Both the position numbers and the translations under genes were made by a program. DNA of 64,000 bases from Nostoc sp. UHCC 0702 (GTDB lineage Bacteria > Cyanobacteriota > Cyanobacteriia > Cyanobacteriales > Nostocaceae). Positions 26,272 through 34,707 of this stretch are shown piece after piece. Position 1 is the stretch's first letter. The number at the start of each line of letters is the position of its first letter. The stretch spans positions 1,429,409 through 1,493,408 of the forward strand of contig CP071065.1 in NCBI GenBank assembly GCA_017164015.1, written 5' to 3'. The notes beneath the pieces are model-generated. The model had not been told where the DNA came from, ran no database searches, and saw nothing but the letters and a program-made list of their open reading frames with translations.

Positions 26272-27657
26272 GTGTCTCAAGTGCCTTCTCAACCCACTGA
26301 TAGTAATAGTAGTGCTGCGACGGATGTCACACCAGTCGTGGCACTAAAAGAACTCGTGGCAAGACTGCATCGAGAACAGAACAAAATCCAAGATTTGCTG
26401 AGTTCTTTAGGATTTGCCCTTAGAAGCTTCAATAATTTGAATCAGTTCTTAGAGCTGATTCCACTGATGGCAACAAGAGTAACAGATGCAGATGGCAGCG
26501 CTCTGTTTCTCTATAAGCCTAATGGTCAAGTTAGGTTAGAACAGCTACATTGGCAGGATAGTGGTCAGCGCAAGAATATCCGCAAAGCCCTAGAAACAGC
26601 TAGCAGTCAAATTTCGCTTTTACCGAATACAGCGCCTTTAGCAACTGCCACAGGGATGTTGGATGATCAGATGCATCGCTACTTGGGGCCAGATGTGCAA
26701 ATCTTTGGTACGGCGATTCTTGTAAAACACACAGAACGGGGCTGGCTCTATGTTTTGAGCCGCGATCCGGAATATAGTTGGACAGACACTAGGCAAAAAT
26801 TAGTCAGATTGGTAGCAGACCAAACAGCAGTAGCGATTGAAAACGATGAATTAGCGGTAGAACTGAGGAAAAAAGAACGCTTAGACCAAGAATTAGAAAT
26901 TGGGGCAGAAATTCAACGGCGACTTTTGCCACGCCAATGTCCTAATATTCCTGGTGCAGTTCTAGCTGCACGCTGCAAACCTGCCAATCGGGTTGGGGGA
27001 GACTACTACGACTTTATTCCCACTAATCATAATCAAATTCAACCAAACAGCAAAGTTACTCAAGAAGTTGGTCGCTGGGGTTTGGTAATTGGGGATGTGA
27101 TGGGTAAGGGTGTCCCCGCAGGGCTGATTATGACGATGATGCGGGGAATGCTAAAAGGAGAGGTATTGCATGGTAATTCCCCAGCGGGAATTTTGCAAAA
27201 CTTGAACAGAGTTATGTATGCGGATTTAGAAAATTCTCACCGCTTTGTGACTTTGTTTTACTCAGAATATAATCCCCACACTCGGATTTTATCTTATAGC
27301 AATGCGGCACATAATCCTCCGTTGTGGTGGCACGCAGCCACAAAAACTGTGACTCAGTTGGATACTTTAGGAATGCTTATTGGTTTGGATGCTAATAGCC
27401 AATATGAAGATGCCCAGGCACAGTTAGAACCAGGAGATACAGTAATTTATTATACAGACGGTCTGACTGATGCTGCGGCTGCAAGTGGCGATCGCTTCGA
27501 TGAAGAAAATTTTGTCGCCGCTTTCAATACGGCTTGCTGCTACTACAATGCACCACAGGAGATTGTAGATTATCTATTTGACCAAGTTCAGAAATTCATT
27601 GGTAATGAACAGCAAAACACCGATGATATGACGCTAGTTGTTCTACAAATTTTATGA
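26272..27657 (+). CDS. GAF-domain SpoIIE/RsbU-type PP2C phosphatase
   Basis: This is a 461-residue protein with a GTG start. A GAF-like sensor domain covers about residues 40-195 (LIPLMATRVTDADGSALFLY; VADQTAVAIENDELA). A linker helix (ERLDQELEIGAEIQRRLLP) leads into a SpoIIE/PP2C-type Ser phosphatase domain. Metal-binding acidic motifs are visible: RVGGDYYDF (about residue 241), GDVMGKGVPAG, YTDGLTDA and the final DDMTLVVL. Enzymes of this class dephosphorylate anti-sigma-factor antagonists in partner-switching pathways. No antagonist or anti-sigma kinase gene is adjacent, so the target is unknown. It is a cytoplasmic protein without membrane segments. Confidence 0.92.
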   Translation: MSQVPSQPTDSNSSAATDVTPVVALKELVARLHREQNKIQDLLSSLGFALRSFNNLNQFLELIPLMATRVTDADGSALFLYKPNGQVRLEQLHWQDSGQRKNIRKALETASSQISLLPNTAPLATATGMLDDQMHRYLGPDVQIFGTAILVKHTERGWLYVLSRDPEYSWTDTRQKLVRLVADQTAVAIENDELAVELRKKERLDQELEIGAEIQRRLLPRQCPNIPGAVLAARCKPANRVGGDYYDFIPTNHNQIQPNSKVTQEVGRWGLVIGDVMGKGVPAGLIMTMMRGMLKGEVLHGNSPAGILQNLNRVMYADLENSHRFVTLFYSEYNPHTRILSYSNAAHNPPLWWHAATKTVTQLDTLGMLIGLDANSQYEDAQAQLEPGDTVIYYTDGLTDAAAASGDRFDEENFVAAFNTACCYYNAPQEIVDYLFDQVQKFIGNEQQNTDDMTLVVLQIL

Positions 27658-27781
27658 AAATGGTATTGCGTAACCTAAAGTTTGCTCTGGGCTAATGCTG
27701 CGTTGGGGAATTTTCGGCATAGTTTCAGTATATATTTGGAAATGTGTATTAGTTGCAAGCAAATGCAATCAGGAGAAAAAG

Positions 27782-28252
27782 GTGGACTCTGACCCAATTA
27801 GAGACTTAGAAATTATTGCCCATGTGATGACAATTGCTAAAACTCATAAAATTACTACCAAGGAAGCTTTACAGTTTTATATCAAAAAATTGGAATTTGA
27901 ACTTGAACAAAAAAAGGAAAAAAAGGAAAAAGACACAAGTTTATCTTCCAGATTACAAGCAAGTTTAAGTCCAGAAAAATGGGAATCATTGATGAGGTAT
28001 GTACGTCATCATCTTAGCAGTGAAGAACTGTCACAAGCCTACTACCAAGCTAAAAATGAGGGTAAGTTGAAGCCGGCTAAACTTTTAATTGGTGGGAATT
28101 TTTACTTTAGAAATTCTGATTTTGTGGGTAGTAAGTATCTTGCACCAGGCATTACGGTGGAAGCGGAAGTGTTCGATGACACAATCTGTCATATTTGGTT
28201 CTCACCAATTGAGTGCGAATTTGTTTTTATAGATGAAGTAGAATTTCTTTAA
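27782..28252 (+). CDS. Hypothetical protein with charged N-terminal helix
   Basis: The function is not recognised. The open frame begins at 27695, but a strong AGGAG ribosome site at 27771-27775 sits six bases before a GTG at 27782. That gives a 156-residue product starting with DSDPIRDLEIIAH, which I prefer over the upstream ATG. The product has a Lys/Glu-rich stretch (ELEQKKEKKEKD), then SPEKWESLMRYVRHHLSSEELSQAYYQA and a beta-rich C-terminal half (GGNFYFRNSDFVGSKYLAPG). There is no signal peptide if the internal start is right. It follows the phosphatase by 124 bases on the same strand, so partnership is possible but unproven. Confidence 0.65.
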   Translation: MDSDPIRDLEIIAHVMTIAKTHKITTKEALQFYIKKLEFELEQKKEKKEKDTSLSSRLQASLSPEKWESLMRYVRHHLSSEELSQAYYQAKNEGKLKPAKLLIGGNFYFRNSDFVGSKYLAPGITVEAEVFDDTICHIWFSPIECEFVFIDEVEFL

Positions 28253-28305
28253 AATTTGCTCGATAGTAACCTCAAGCCTACTTTCACATCTAAGATTCCG
28301 TCCCA

Positions 28306-28986
28306 TCAGTTGTTGTTGCGGATTTCGTCAAACTTTGCACGCACCGCCTGTATATCCTGCCACATCAACCATTTAGGCGCACCTTTTTCCTTAGAAGGAT
28401 TACGCAGTAAGTAGGAGGGATGAAAAATCGGCATACACAAACGCTCTTCCCACTCTAGCCACTGTCCGCGAATTTTAGTAATCCCTCGCTTATCACCAGT
28501 TATTCCTTTGACCGCAGTTGCACCTGTTAACAAAATAATTTTGGGGTCAACTAAGCGAATTTGCTCTAATAAGTAAGGTTTACAAGCTGCCATTTCGTCA
28601 GGAGTGGGCACTCGGTTATTAGGCGGACGGCATTTGTTGATGTTAGCAATGTATATATCTTCCTCAGTACTCAGGTTCACTGATGCTAAAATTTTCTCTA
28701 GCAACTGCCCTGATTTGCCTACAAATGGTAAACCTGTTTCGTCTTCGTTTTGACCTGGGGCTTCCCCAACAATCATGATTAGTGCTTTGAGGTTCCCGCG
28801 TCCCACAACAGCATGAGTACGAGTTTTTCCCAATTCACAGCGGTGGCACTGATTGCAATGCTGTGCCAATTCGGCCATATTGGTGTAGGTTCCGGGAGTT
28901 ATGGGAATTTTAGAGTCTGTGGGAATGAGCTTTTGTTGGTTATTGTTGGAGTTATCGAAGAGGCTGAGTTGAATTTCGCTAGTCAT
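28306..28986 (-). CDS. Type-4 (family 4) uracil-DNA glycosylase
   Basis: This is a [4Fe-4S] uracil-DNA glycosylase, which removes uracil from DNA formed by cytosine deamination. Numbering from the ATG at 28986 (MTSEIQLSLFDN), the cluster cysteines are C47, C50 (CNQCHRC region), C119 and C135. This CX2C-X68-CX15C spacing is that of family-4 enzymes. The catalytic motif is GEAPGQNEDETGLPFVG, and the second is HPSYLLRNPSKE. The frame is open to an ATG at 29091, but the extra 35 residues are not typical of the family. The gene is convergent with the small unknown gene upstream. No operon partner is evident. Confidence 0.93.
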   Translation of the reverse strand: MTSEIQLSLFDNSNNNQQKLIPTDSKIPITPGTYTNMAELAQHCNQCHRCELGKTRTHAVVGRGNLKALIMIVGEAPGQNEDETGLPFVGKSGQLLEKILASVNLSTEEDIYIANINKCRPPNNRVPTPDEMAACKPYLLEQIRLVDPKIILLTGATAVKGITGDKRGITKIRGQWLEWEERLCMPIFHPSYLLRNPSKEKGAPKWLMWQDIQAVRAKFDEIRNNN

Positions 28987-29111
28987 GAAAATTGCGCTTG
29001 TTGGGATCAGCACCAGCTCTTGGTTGCTGAATACTGTGATGGGCACGATTTTTATTGTATCAGTGAATTGTAGCCAAAATTCAGTAGGCATCTGAAATTA
29101 TAAAAATGTTT

Positions 29112-29140
29112 AGATCCCCGACTGAAGAAGTCGGGGATCT
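29112..29140. repeat. Hairpin repeat AGATCCCCGACT
   Basis: A perfect 12-bp stem (AGATCCCCGACT / AGTCGGGGATCT) with a five-base loop sits between two minus-strand genes. The same palindrome lies between hpsA and hpsB at 13421-13453. Confidence 0.75.
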
Positions 29141-29163
29141 GGGCGTTCGCTTAAATACTATTT

Positions 29164-30264
29164 CTAACTATTTGTAGATGTATTCTGCTGGTATTGCATA
29201 GCTTTTGCGTAATCGCCCAAAGCATAGCAAGCAACTTTCAGACTGGCGAGGGCTTGTTCTTCAATACGGCGGTCTTTGATGGTTCTGGCTAACAGTAAAC
29301 GTTCTTCATAGTATTTAATTGCTTTGGTATAGTCCCCCAAGGCTTCACAAGCAACACCCAAACTGCCCAGAGACTGTTCTTCACTACGCTTGTCTTTGAG
29401 TTCTTTGGCGAGTTGTAAACGCTCCTCATAATAAATAACAGCTTTGGCATAATTGCCTATGGCATAACAAGCATTGCCCAAATTCTTGAGTACTTGAGAA
29501 GCACTACGAGCATTGTTGAGGGAGCGTGCTATTTTGACACATTGTTCATAGTAGGCGATCGCTTTTTGGTAATTGTCTAAAGCATACCAAGCATTACCAA
29601 GATTTTTGAGTACCTGTTCTATACCCCAGTTATCTTGAAGTTCTTGGACTATTTCTAAGCTTTGCTCTTGATAGGCGATCGCCCGTGTAAAGTTTCCTGA
29701 AGCTTTGTACACCAATCCCAGATTATTCAATGCAGCAACCTGACTTCGCTTGTCTTGCAATTTTTGCGTTATTTTTAAACACTCTTCCAGATACTCAATT
29801 GCCTTGTTATGTTCGTTCAGGTGACGGTAAGCATTACCTAAGTGAGACAGTGCTTGCATCTGAACCAATAAATCTGGAGTGGTCTTGTCCAAAGCTAGGC
29901 ATTGCAGGGAGTAAGAAATAACACCTTTGTAATCCCCTGAGGCGTAAGCTACTAGTGCCAAAAAAGAAAGTGCTTGTTCTTGTTGTTGTATATCCCCAAA
30001 TAGCCGAAATAACTCTAGGGATTGTTGCAATGACTTTAAGGCCGCGATTAATTCACCAGCTTGCTGCTGTTGAACTCCCAGTCGCAGCAGCTTGGATGCT
30101 TCTGATAATTGATCATTAGTTTCCTGTGAAAGTAGCTCCTCTTCTGACGGATTTTGGTCAAATTCATGGGTAATTGTGTTCCGCCTGATTTGTTTCAGGT
30201 ATGTTGCAGGTAGTTGCACCGGAAATGTACTTTTGATTCTGTGGTTCGATTCACCGTTCGACAT
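29164..30264 (-). CDS. Tetratricopeptide-repeat protein
   Basis: This protein has about 366 residues and is made largely of tetratricopeptide repeats of the NB-ARC/TPR-associated type, with 34-40-residue units. Consensus pieces recur: ALNNLGLVYKASGNFTRAI, LKNLGNAWYALDNYQKAI, LKNLGNACYAIGNYAKAV and LGSLGVACEALGDYTKAI. Such proteins are scaffolds for protein contacts. The start at 30264 (MSNGESNHR) has AGGA eight bases upstream and is preferred over the ATG at 30321, which has a weaker site. There is no signal peptide. No enzymatic domain accompanies the repeats, and the partner is unknown. Confidence 0.9.
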   Translation of the reverse strand: MSNGESNHRIKSTFPVQLPATYLKQIRRNTITHEFDQNPSEEELLSQETNDQLSEASKLLRLGVQQQQAGELIAALKSLQQSLELFRLFGDIQQQEQALSFLALVAYASGDYKGVISYSLQCLALDKTTPDLLVQMQALSHLGNAYRHLNEHNKAIEYLEECLKITQKLQDKRSQVAALNNLGLVYKASGNFTRAIAYQEQSLEIVQELQDNWGIEQVLKNLGNAWYALDNYQKAIAYYEQCVKIARSLNNARSASQVLKNLGNACYAIGNYAKAVIYYEERLQLAKELKDKRSEEQSLGSLGVACEALGDYTKAIKYYEERLLLARTIKDRRIEEQALASLKVACYALGDYAKAMQYQQNTSTNS

Positions 30265-30676
30265 CGACCAATTCCTGATAAGTTTGGTGATAAATCTAGT
30301 GTTCCCAAAACCACAGTCCATCTCTCAGAGTGAATCGAGAGAGGGATAATGCAAAGACTGAGCCAGAATTTATGGATAGGTTATTGAAGTCACTGATGAT
30401 GATGCGATGGACTTCACTGAGATAAATACTGCTTTGCTCAAGAGGCGATCGCCCTCGGTGCAACAGAAAAATTATTATAGCATTTTCTCCACGCCGCACT
30501 CACACTCTTATGAGGTGAATCACTTAATTTCTACGGTTTATTTACTTTGGGTGAAGGTTTATCAATCAGCGCGATCGCACTTTGCACAGATCAACAAGGC
30601 TCGACTGATCAAGGATGAAAATACAAGAGCGATCGCACTTGATTTTTATGCTTGAGATTTCGCGTGTTTCTCAACT
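30265..30676. other. Intergenic region
   Basis: No gene is supported, but several HIP1 GCGATCGC sites occur (about 30445, 30570 and 30631). The leftmost part may encode the leader or an alternative N-terminus of the TPR protein. Confidence 0.45.
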
Positions 30677-30994
30677 TTACCCAGCCTGTTTCATCATATT
30701 CATTGGCATTTTTGTATCCCAGACTTGTTCAAATTCAGCTTTGCTAATGCCAAATTCTTGGATATCTTGTTCACCTAATGGTTTATCGCATAACATTCCA
30801 TAATTATCTGTCAAGTGGCTCCTATCATAAAACAACACGTTGCCGTTTTCATAAACCTCTATTTGTCTAACAGCACGTAAATTAACACCCACTTCCATCA
30901 AGTAGGTACAAGTTCCCCAGGCATCATACTCACCGCCAAGAGTTTCATCCCAAAACCATTTGCAGTATTTCTTGATTTTTTTTGATAGTGACAT
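30677..30994 (-). CDS. Small hypothetical protein, DUF6881-like
   Basis: This is a 105-residue protein with an AGGAG ribosome site about ten bases before its ATG. It has an N-terminal basic stretch, then EVGVNLRAVRQIEVYENGN and VLFYDRSH, which resemble the small DUF6881-type fold (a beta-rich domain common in toxin-immunity settings). I recall that similarity only loosely. It contains no membrane segment or catalytic motif I recognise. It is one of three short minus-strand genes here, together with the NADAR protein at 31225-31695. Confidence 0.7.
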   Translation of the reverse strand: MSLSKKIKKYCKWFWDETLGGEYDAWGTCTYLMEVGVNLRAVRQIEVYENGNVLFYDRSHLTDNYGMLCDKPLGEQDIQEFGISKAEFEQVWDTKMPMNMMKQAG

Positions 30995-31224
30995 AATTTA
31001 TTCACTCCTTTAGGGGGTTGCTATTTTTAATTAATTGTGCATTAATCAATTTTCTTGAGTCTAGCTGAGCGGATTTTTGTACATTAAATCTGGCAAAATG
31101 CTTTTGCAAGACAACATACTACTAAAAGCTGGTATTTATTAAGATTCATTTCACGCTTTGAGATTGATTTTACTTGATTACCTATTTTAGGCATTTACAA
31201 TAATCAGCATTTAGAGTAACACTA

Positions 31225-31695
31225 TTATTTTACAATACTATTCTCAATATCTGCACCGTTTGCATAACGAAGTATGTCTCGCACTTCCATTAATATTATG
31301 CCTAATCGGTTTTTACCACTACCATCAGTTCCGCAACCCCAGTAATAATCAATGGGTGAATTCTCAACAATTTCCTCATTGCCTGTAGAAAGTAAAATTT
31401 CCCCGATATCTGCATGGGTTTCAAATTTGCGTAGCACAGCTTTTCGCATAATCTCGTCTTTTACTTGTTCCCAATTTTGACGCAGAGGACGGGTTCTTTC
31501 ACGCCCCATTCTGGCTGCATCTTTAGGAGATTTGACAAGACGGATTTGTTCTACATGAAATGTACCAATAAACTTTTGTGCTTGAAAATAATGTTCACTT
31601 GTATACCAATACAAATCATCCAACTCAAAACCGTGGGGTGAAAAGTTAGAGAAACACCCATATTGTTCACGAGTACTATAAAAATAAATAGCCAT
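31225..31695 (-). CDS. NADAR family protein (YbiA-like)
   Basis: This is a 156-residue NADAR-domain protein. The N-terminus carries IYFYSTREQYGCFSNFSPHGF. The motifs WYTSEHYFQAQKF, SPKDAARMGRERTRPLR and YYWGCGTDGSGKNRLG are the conserved family signatures. Characterised members are N-glycosidases acting on riboflavin intermediates (YbiA/RibX type) or remove ADP-ribose from nucleic acids, and the family occurs near phage-defence and NAD+ metabolism genes. This one stands among unrelated small genes, and no ART or DarT toxin is seen next to it. Which of these substrates applies cannot be told from the sequence. Confidence 0.93.
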   Translation of the reverse strand: MAIYFYSTREQYGCFSNFSPHGFELDDLYWYTSEHYFQAQKFIGTFHVEQIRLVKSPKDAARMGRERTRPLRQNWEQVKDEIMRKAVLRKFETHADIGEILLSTGNEEIVENSPIDYYWGCGTDGSGKNRLGIILMEVRDILRYANGADIENSIVK

Positions 31696-31838
31696 CTGTA
31701 AACCTCAGCTTTTTAGCCAAAACCTGTTTTTAGCAACTCGCGTTCTTCAATTCTTCTGATGATACTTAAAAGTAGCATTCACAAGATGCAGAAGGTTTTT
31801 AAATTCATTGCAACAATCGCTTTTAGAATTTTAATTAC

Positions 31839-32165
31839 TTAAACTCTATTTTCACTACCAGCCAATTCCTTTGGTTCATAGTGACGACAACCTTGACAGG
31901 GGCCACTGGGGTTAACAGCACAGCGGATATAACCAGACTTGGCATTAAATTTACAACTGATATCGCCTATGAGGTAGCCTACCCCATCTAGATAGTAGCG
32001 ATCGCCTTCAACAGGTGGAATGTTTTGCCGTATCCTTACCCCTGACAAACTCATGGCTGCTTGTCTCATCCGTGAACGTGTTCGTAAATGGGTTTTACGA
32101 ATCATCCACAGGGAAAACAGGGACGGTAAAAAACCAACGATAATTACCAAAAGTGTCTTTAACAC
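31839..32165 (-). CDS. DUF6464-like small membrane protein
   Basis: This is a 108-residue protein with a GTG start and an AGAAG ribosome-site-like sequence just upstream. One N-terminal hydrophobic helix (LKTLLVIIVGFLPSLFSLWMI) is followed by a basic region. The C-terminal domain contains YLIGDISCKFNAKSGYIRCAVNPSGPC and CRHYEPKE. The four cysteines (CKF, RCAVNP, PCQGCRHYE) look like a small metal-binding or disulfide site. It resembles the cyanobacterial DUF6464 family, whose function is unknown. An overlapping open frame at 32095-32337 on the same strand is not supported. Confidence 0.72.
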   Translation of the reverse strand: MLKTLLVIIVGFLPSLFSLWMIRKTHLRTRSRMRQAAMSLSGVRIRQNIPPVEGDRYYLDGVGYLIGDISCKFNAKSGYIRCAVNPSGPCQGCRHYEPKELAGSENRV

Positions 32166-32522
32166 CTTCTTTTACCTCTTTTATACGCTGATTGATTGAT
32201 CGTCCCTGATATTGCACTCTCGTTGTTTCCAATAGTGCAACGCTTAGGGCAATTACGCCTTTTTGCTTCTGCAAGCAGCTCTTCCCACTGTTGAGAAGTT
32301 GGGAGAGTGGTTGCGGATTACTATGGCAGTGTGGCATCCAGCGACTGAAAAAAAGTACTGACTACCACTTTAACCAGCATAACTGTTACAGCCTAAGATG
32401 TGACCTATGATTGAGTCTTCAAAGTTTTAAGATTTGTTGATTAGTGTTCTTGTCAGCATCAGCCTTACTCTTGTTTTTTCTGTGTCGCTGCGATGCCAAT
32501 CTTTTTGTGTAAGGTATTTTAG

Positions 32523-32552
32523 CAGTATTTAGTACATATGTACTAAATACTG
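32523..32552. promoter_or_regulatory. Perfect 30-bp palindrome
   Basis: CAGTATTTAGTACAT is followed directly by its exact reverse complement ATGTACTAAATACTG with no loop. It stands in a gene-free stretch between the DUF6464-like gene and fdhD. It could be an operator-type protein-binding site or a terminator-type hairpin, but no gene ends immediately beside it. Confidence 0.55.
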
Positions 32553-32633
32553 TATTAATCACATCACTAACTGCATGTTGTGAAGTCAAGCGATCGCCCT
32601 TCACTCACCATCATTGAACCTGAGATCATCAAT

Positions 32634-32768
32634 AGACCTCTTGCAAAAGTCGTTCTTTGCGATCTTTTCTTTGCGCCTTTGCGCCGGCAGTCGCTTCAAC
32701 GGGGGGAACCCCCGCAACGCGCTGCCTCGCCTTTGCGTGAGACAAAAAAATATTTATGCAAGAGGTCT
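32634..32768. repeat. MITE-like element with AGACCTCTTGCA ends
   Basis: AGACCTCTTGCA at the left and TGCAAGAGGTCT at the right form a perfect 12-bp terminal inverted repeat. The core contains TTTGCGCCTTTGCG-type octamers and the GGGGGGAACCCCC palindrome. It is the second copy of the family seen at 17908-18029, with a different core, and the terminal repeats here are intact. Confidence 0.85.
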
Positions 32769-32789
32769 AATGTTGCACCTCAAAGCTTG

Positions 32790-33033
32790 GAGTTTCGAGT
32801 TAAAAGCTAGAAATTTCGAGTTCTGAACGCCAAAACAGCACTTCAAAGCTAGAAGTTTGAAGTTGCGATCTCTAAATTCCGAGTTTTGATCTCGAAGTTT
32901 CAAGTTGCGATCTTGAAGGTTTGAGTTCTCAGCTTCAAACTTGCAGATTCAAAGTCTATTTTTCCTGAATTTTGAAATTCCCCAGTCCCCAGTCCCTAGT
33001 ACCCAGTCCCCAGTACCCAGTCCCCAGTCCCTT
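32790..33033. repeat. Degenerate GAGTT/AAGCTAGAAGTTT repeats and CCCCAGTCCC repeats
   Basis: About 32775-32955 is built from variants of TTGAAGTTGCGATCT, TTCGAGTT and AAAGCTAGAAGTTT. Bases 32980-33030 repeat CCCAGTCC / CCCAGTAC. No coding content is seen. Confidence 0.7.
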
Positions 33034-33873
33034 TTACCCAGTACTAATTCTCTCTAATCCAGTGTAAATATTAAACCTTTCCCCACGCAGAAAGCCAATT
33101 AAAGTAATGCCAAATTCTTCAGCTACAGACACCGCCAAACTGCTAGGAGCAGAAACAGAACAGACAATAGGAACTCCAGCAGCGGTAGATTTTTGCAAAA
33201 TCTCAAAGCTAGAGCGTCCGCTCACCATTACAATATGATTATTGAAAGGCAACTCATTAGCAAGCAATGCTGAACCGATTAATTTATCTAAGGCATTGTG
33301 CCGTCCAATATCTTCTTGCAGGTTTAACAGTTGTCCTTGAGTATCGAATACAGCCGCAGCGTGCAAACCTCCTGTAGCGGTAAAGATACCTTGAGCAGCC
33401 CGGAGTTTATCAGGTAAGCTGTAGATAATCTCAGGTGTTACCACCGGGCCATTAGGAATCACCGGACAACCCCGTAGACGCAAAGCCTCAAGACTGGCTT
33501 TACCACAAACTCCGCAAGCGCTATTAGTGTAAAAGTGACGTTCCAAAGGTTGTAAATCTGGAATTAACCCTTGCCGTAATTCTACGTTGACAATGTTGTA
33601 GCGTTGTTCACCGTCAATCAATTCATCCACACAATAGCTGATGCGTTGGATATCTTCCCTACAGGTAATTACTCCTTCGCTGTAAAGAAAACCAGCAGCT
33701 AGTTCAAAATCTGCTCCTGGTGTTCGCATAGTCACAGCTACCGTTTTCTTTTGAGGTACGAGGCGAATTTCTAAAGGTTCTTCAGTAGTGAGATGGTCTT
33801 GTCGAAAACGCTTTTTGCCATTTTCGACTACCCAAACTTGCGCTTTAATTTTGCTTTTAGTGGGTGTTTTCAT
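33034..33873 (-). CDS. fdhD: Formate dehydrogenase accessory sulfurtransferase FdhD
   Basis: This is a 279-residue FdhD protein, which transfers sulfur from IscS to the molybdenum cofactor of formate dehydrogenase-type enzymes. The CxxC pair is seen at C120 and C123 (NSACGVCGKA). Other family segments are EEPLEIRLV, TMRTPGADFELAAGFLYSEG, GLHAAAVF, EDIGRHNALDKLIG and VSGRSSFEIL. It is soluble and cytoplasmic. No formate dehydrogenase gene is in the window, so its client enzyme must be elsewhere. It is flanked by repeats on both sides and probably monocistronic. Confidence 0.96.
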   Translation of the reverse strand: MKTPTKSKIKAQVWVVENGKKRFRQDHLTTEEPLEIRLVPQKKTVAVTMRTPGADFELAAGFLYSEGVITCREDIQRISYCVDELIDGEQRYNIVNVELRQGLIPDLQPLERHFYTNSACGVCGKASLEALRLRGCPVIPNGPVVTPEIIYSLPDKLRAAQGIFTATGGLHAAAVFDTQGQLLNLQEDIGRHNALDKLIGSALLANELPFNNHIVMVSGRSSFEILQKSTAAGVPIVCSVSAPSSLAVSVAEEFGITLIGFLRGERFNIYTGLERISTG

Positions 33874-33972
33874 TAATGACTATTGGTATAATTTGTATTG
33901 ACAAAGGACAAATGACTAATGACAAGCTTAACCAAACAGTTTTTTTGCCACTAATCAAAATATCACCTTGTA

Positions 33973-34707
33973 ATATCATGTCCGTTTAAACACTTATGAT
34001 ATCTGTGGAGGTCGGTAATTGGGAATTGGTAATTGGTAATTGGTAATTGGGAATTGGTAATTGGTAATTGGTAATTGGGAATTGGTAATTGGTAATTGGT
34101 AATTGGGAATTGGTAATTGGTAATTGGTAATTGGTAATTGGTAATTGGTAATTGGTAATTGGTAATTGGGAATTGGTAATTGGTAATTGGTAATTGGGAA
34201 TTGGTAATTGGGAATTGGGAATTGGGAATTGGGAATTGGGAATTGGGAATTGGGAATTGGGAATTGGGAATTGGGAATTGGTAATTGGTAATTGGTAATT
34301 GGTAATTGGTAATTGGTAATTGGTAATTGGTAATTGGGAATTGGGAATTGGGAATTGGGAATTGGGAATTGGGAATTGGGAATTGGGAATTGGGAATTGG
34401 GAATTGGTAATTGGTAATTGGGAATTGGTAATTGGGAATTGGTAATTGGTAATTGGTAATTGGTAATTGGTAATTGGTTTTGAGTATTACCTATTACATC
34501 ATGTCCGTTTAAACACTTATGATATCTGTGGAGGTCGGTAATTGGGAATTGGGAATTGGTAATTGGTAATTGGTTTTGAGTATTACCTATTACCTATTAC
34601 CCATTACCTATTACCCATTACCTATTACCCATTACCCATTACCCATTACCCATTACCTATTACCAAGCAAACCGACTATATCGTAAGTAATTAGCCGAAC
34701 TTGATAT
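33973..34707. repeat. Long MITE-like element with expanded GGTAATTGG/GGGAATTGG core
   Basis: The left tip ATATCATGTCCGTTTAAACA and the right tip GTAATTAGCCGAACTTGATAT are ends of an imperfect inverted repeat about 30 bp long (23 of 30 positions agree). The core is a run of the heptamer GGTAATT/GGGAATT from about 34015 to 34478. A second left tip begins near 34498 and is followed by a shorter run and ATTACCTATTACC units, so two copies appear to have merged. The right tip touches the stop codon of the caspase/WD40 gene. Confidence 0.88.

Noticed and set aside
32095..32337. 80-codon minus-strand open frame overlapping the DUF6464-like gene
   Set aside because: It overlaps the end of the better-supported gene, has a low-complexity sequence and no recognisable motif.
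32580..32826. Short overlapping plus-strand frames over the AGACCTCTTGCA element
   Set aside because: They read through the MITE-like element (32634-32768) and the neighbouring repeats.
34015..34478. CRISPR-like array, because of the regular repeats in the GGTAATTGG block
   Set aside because: The units are 7-mers in direct tandem without spacers; no CRISPR repeat-spacer structure and no cas gene is present.
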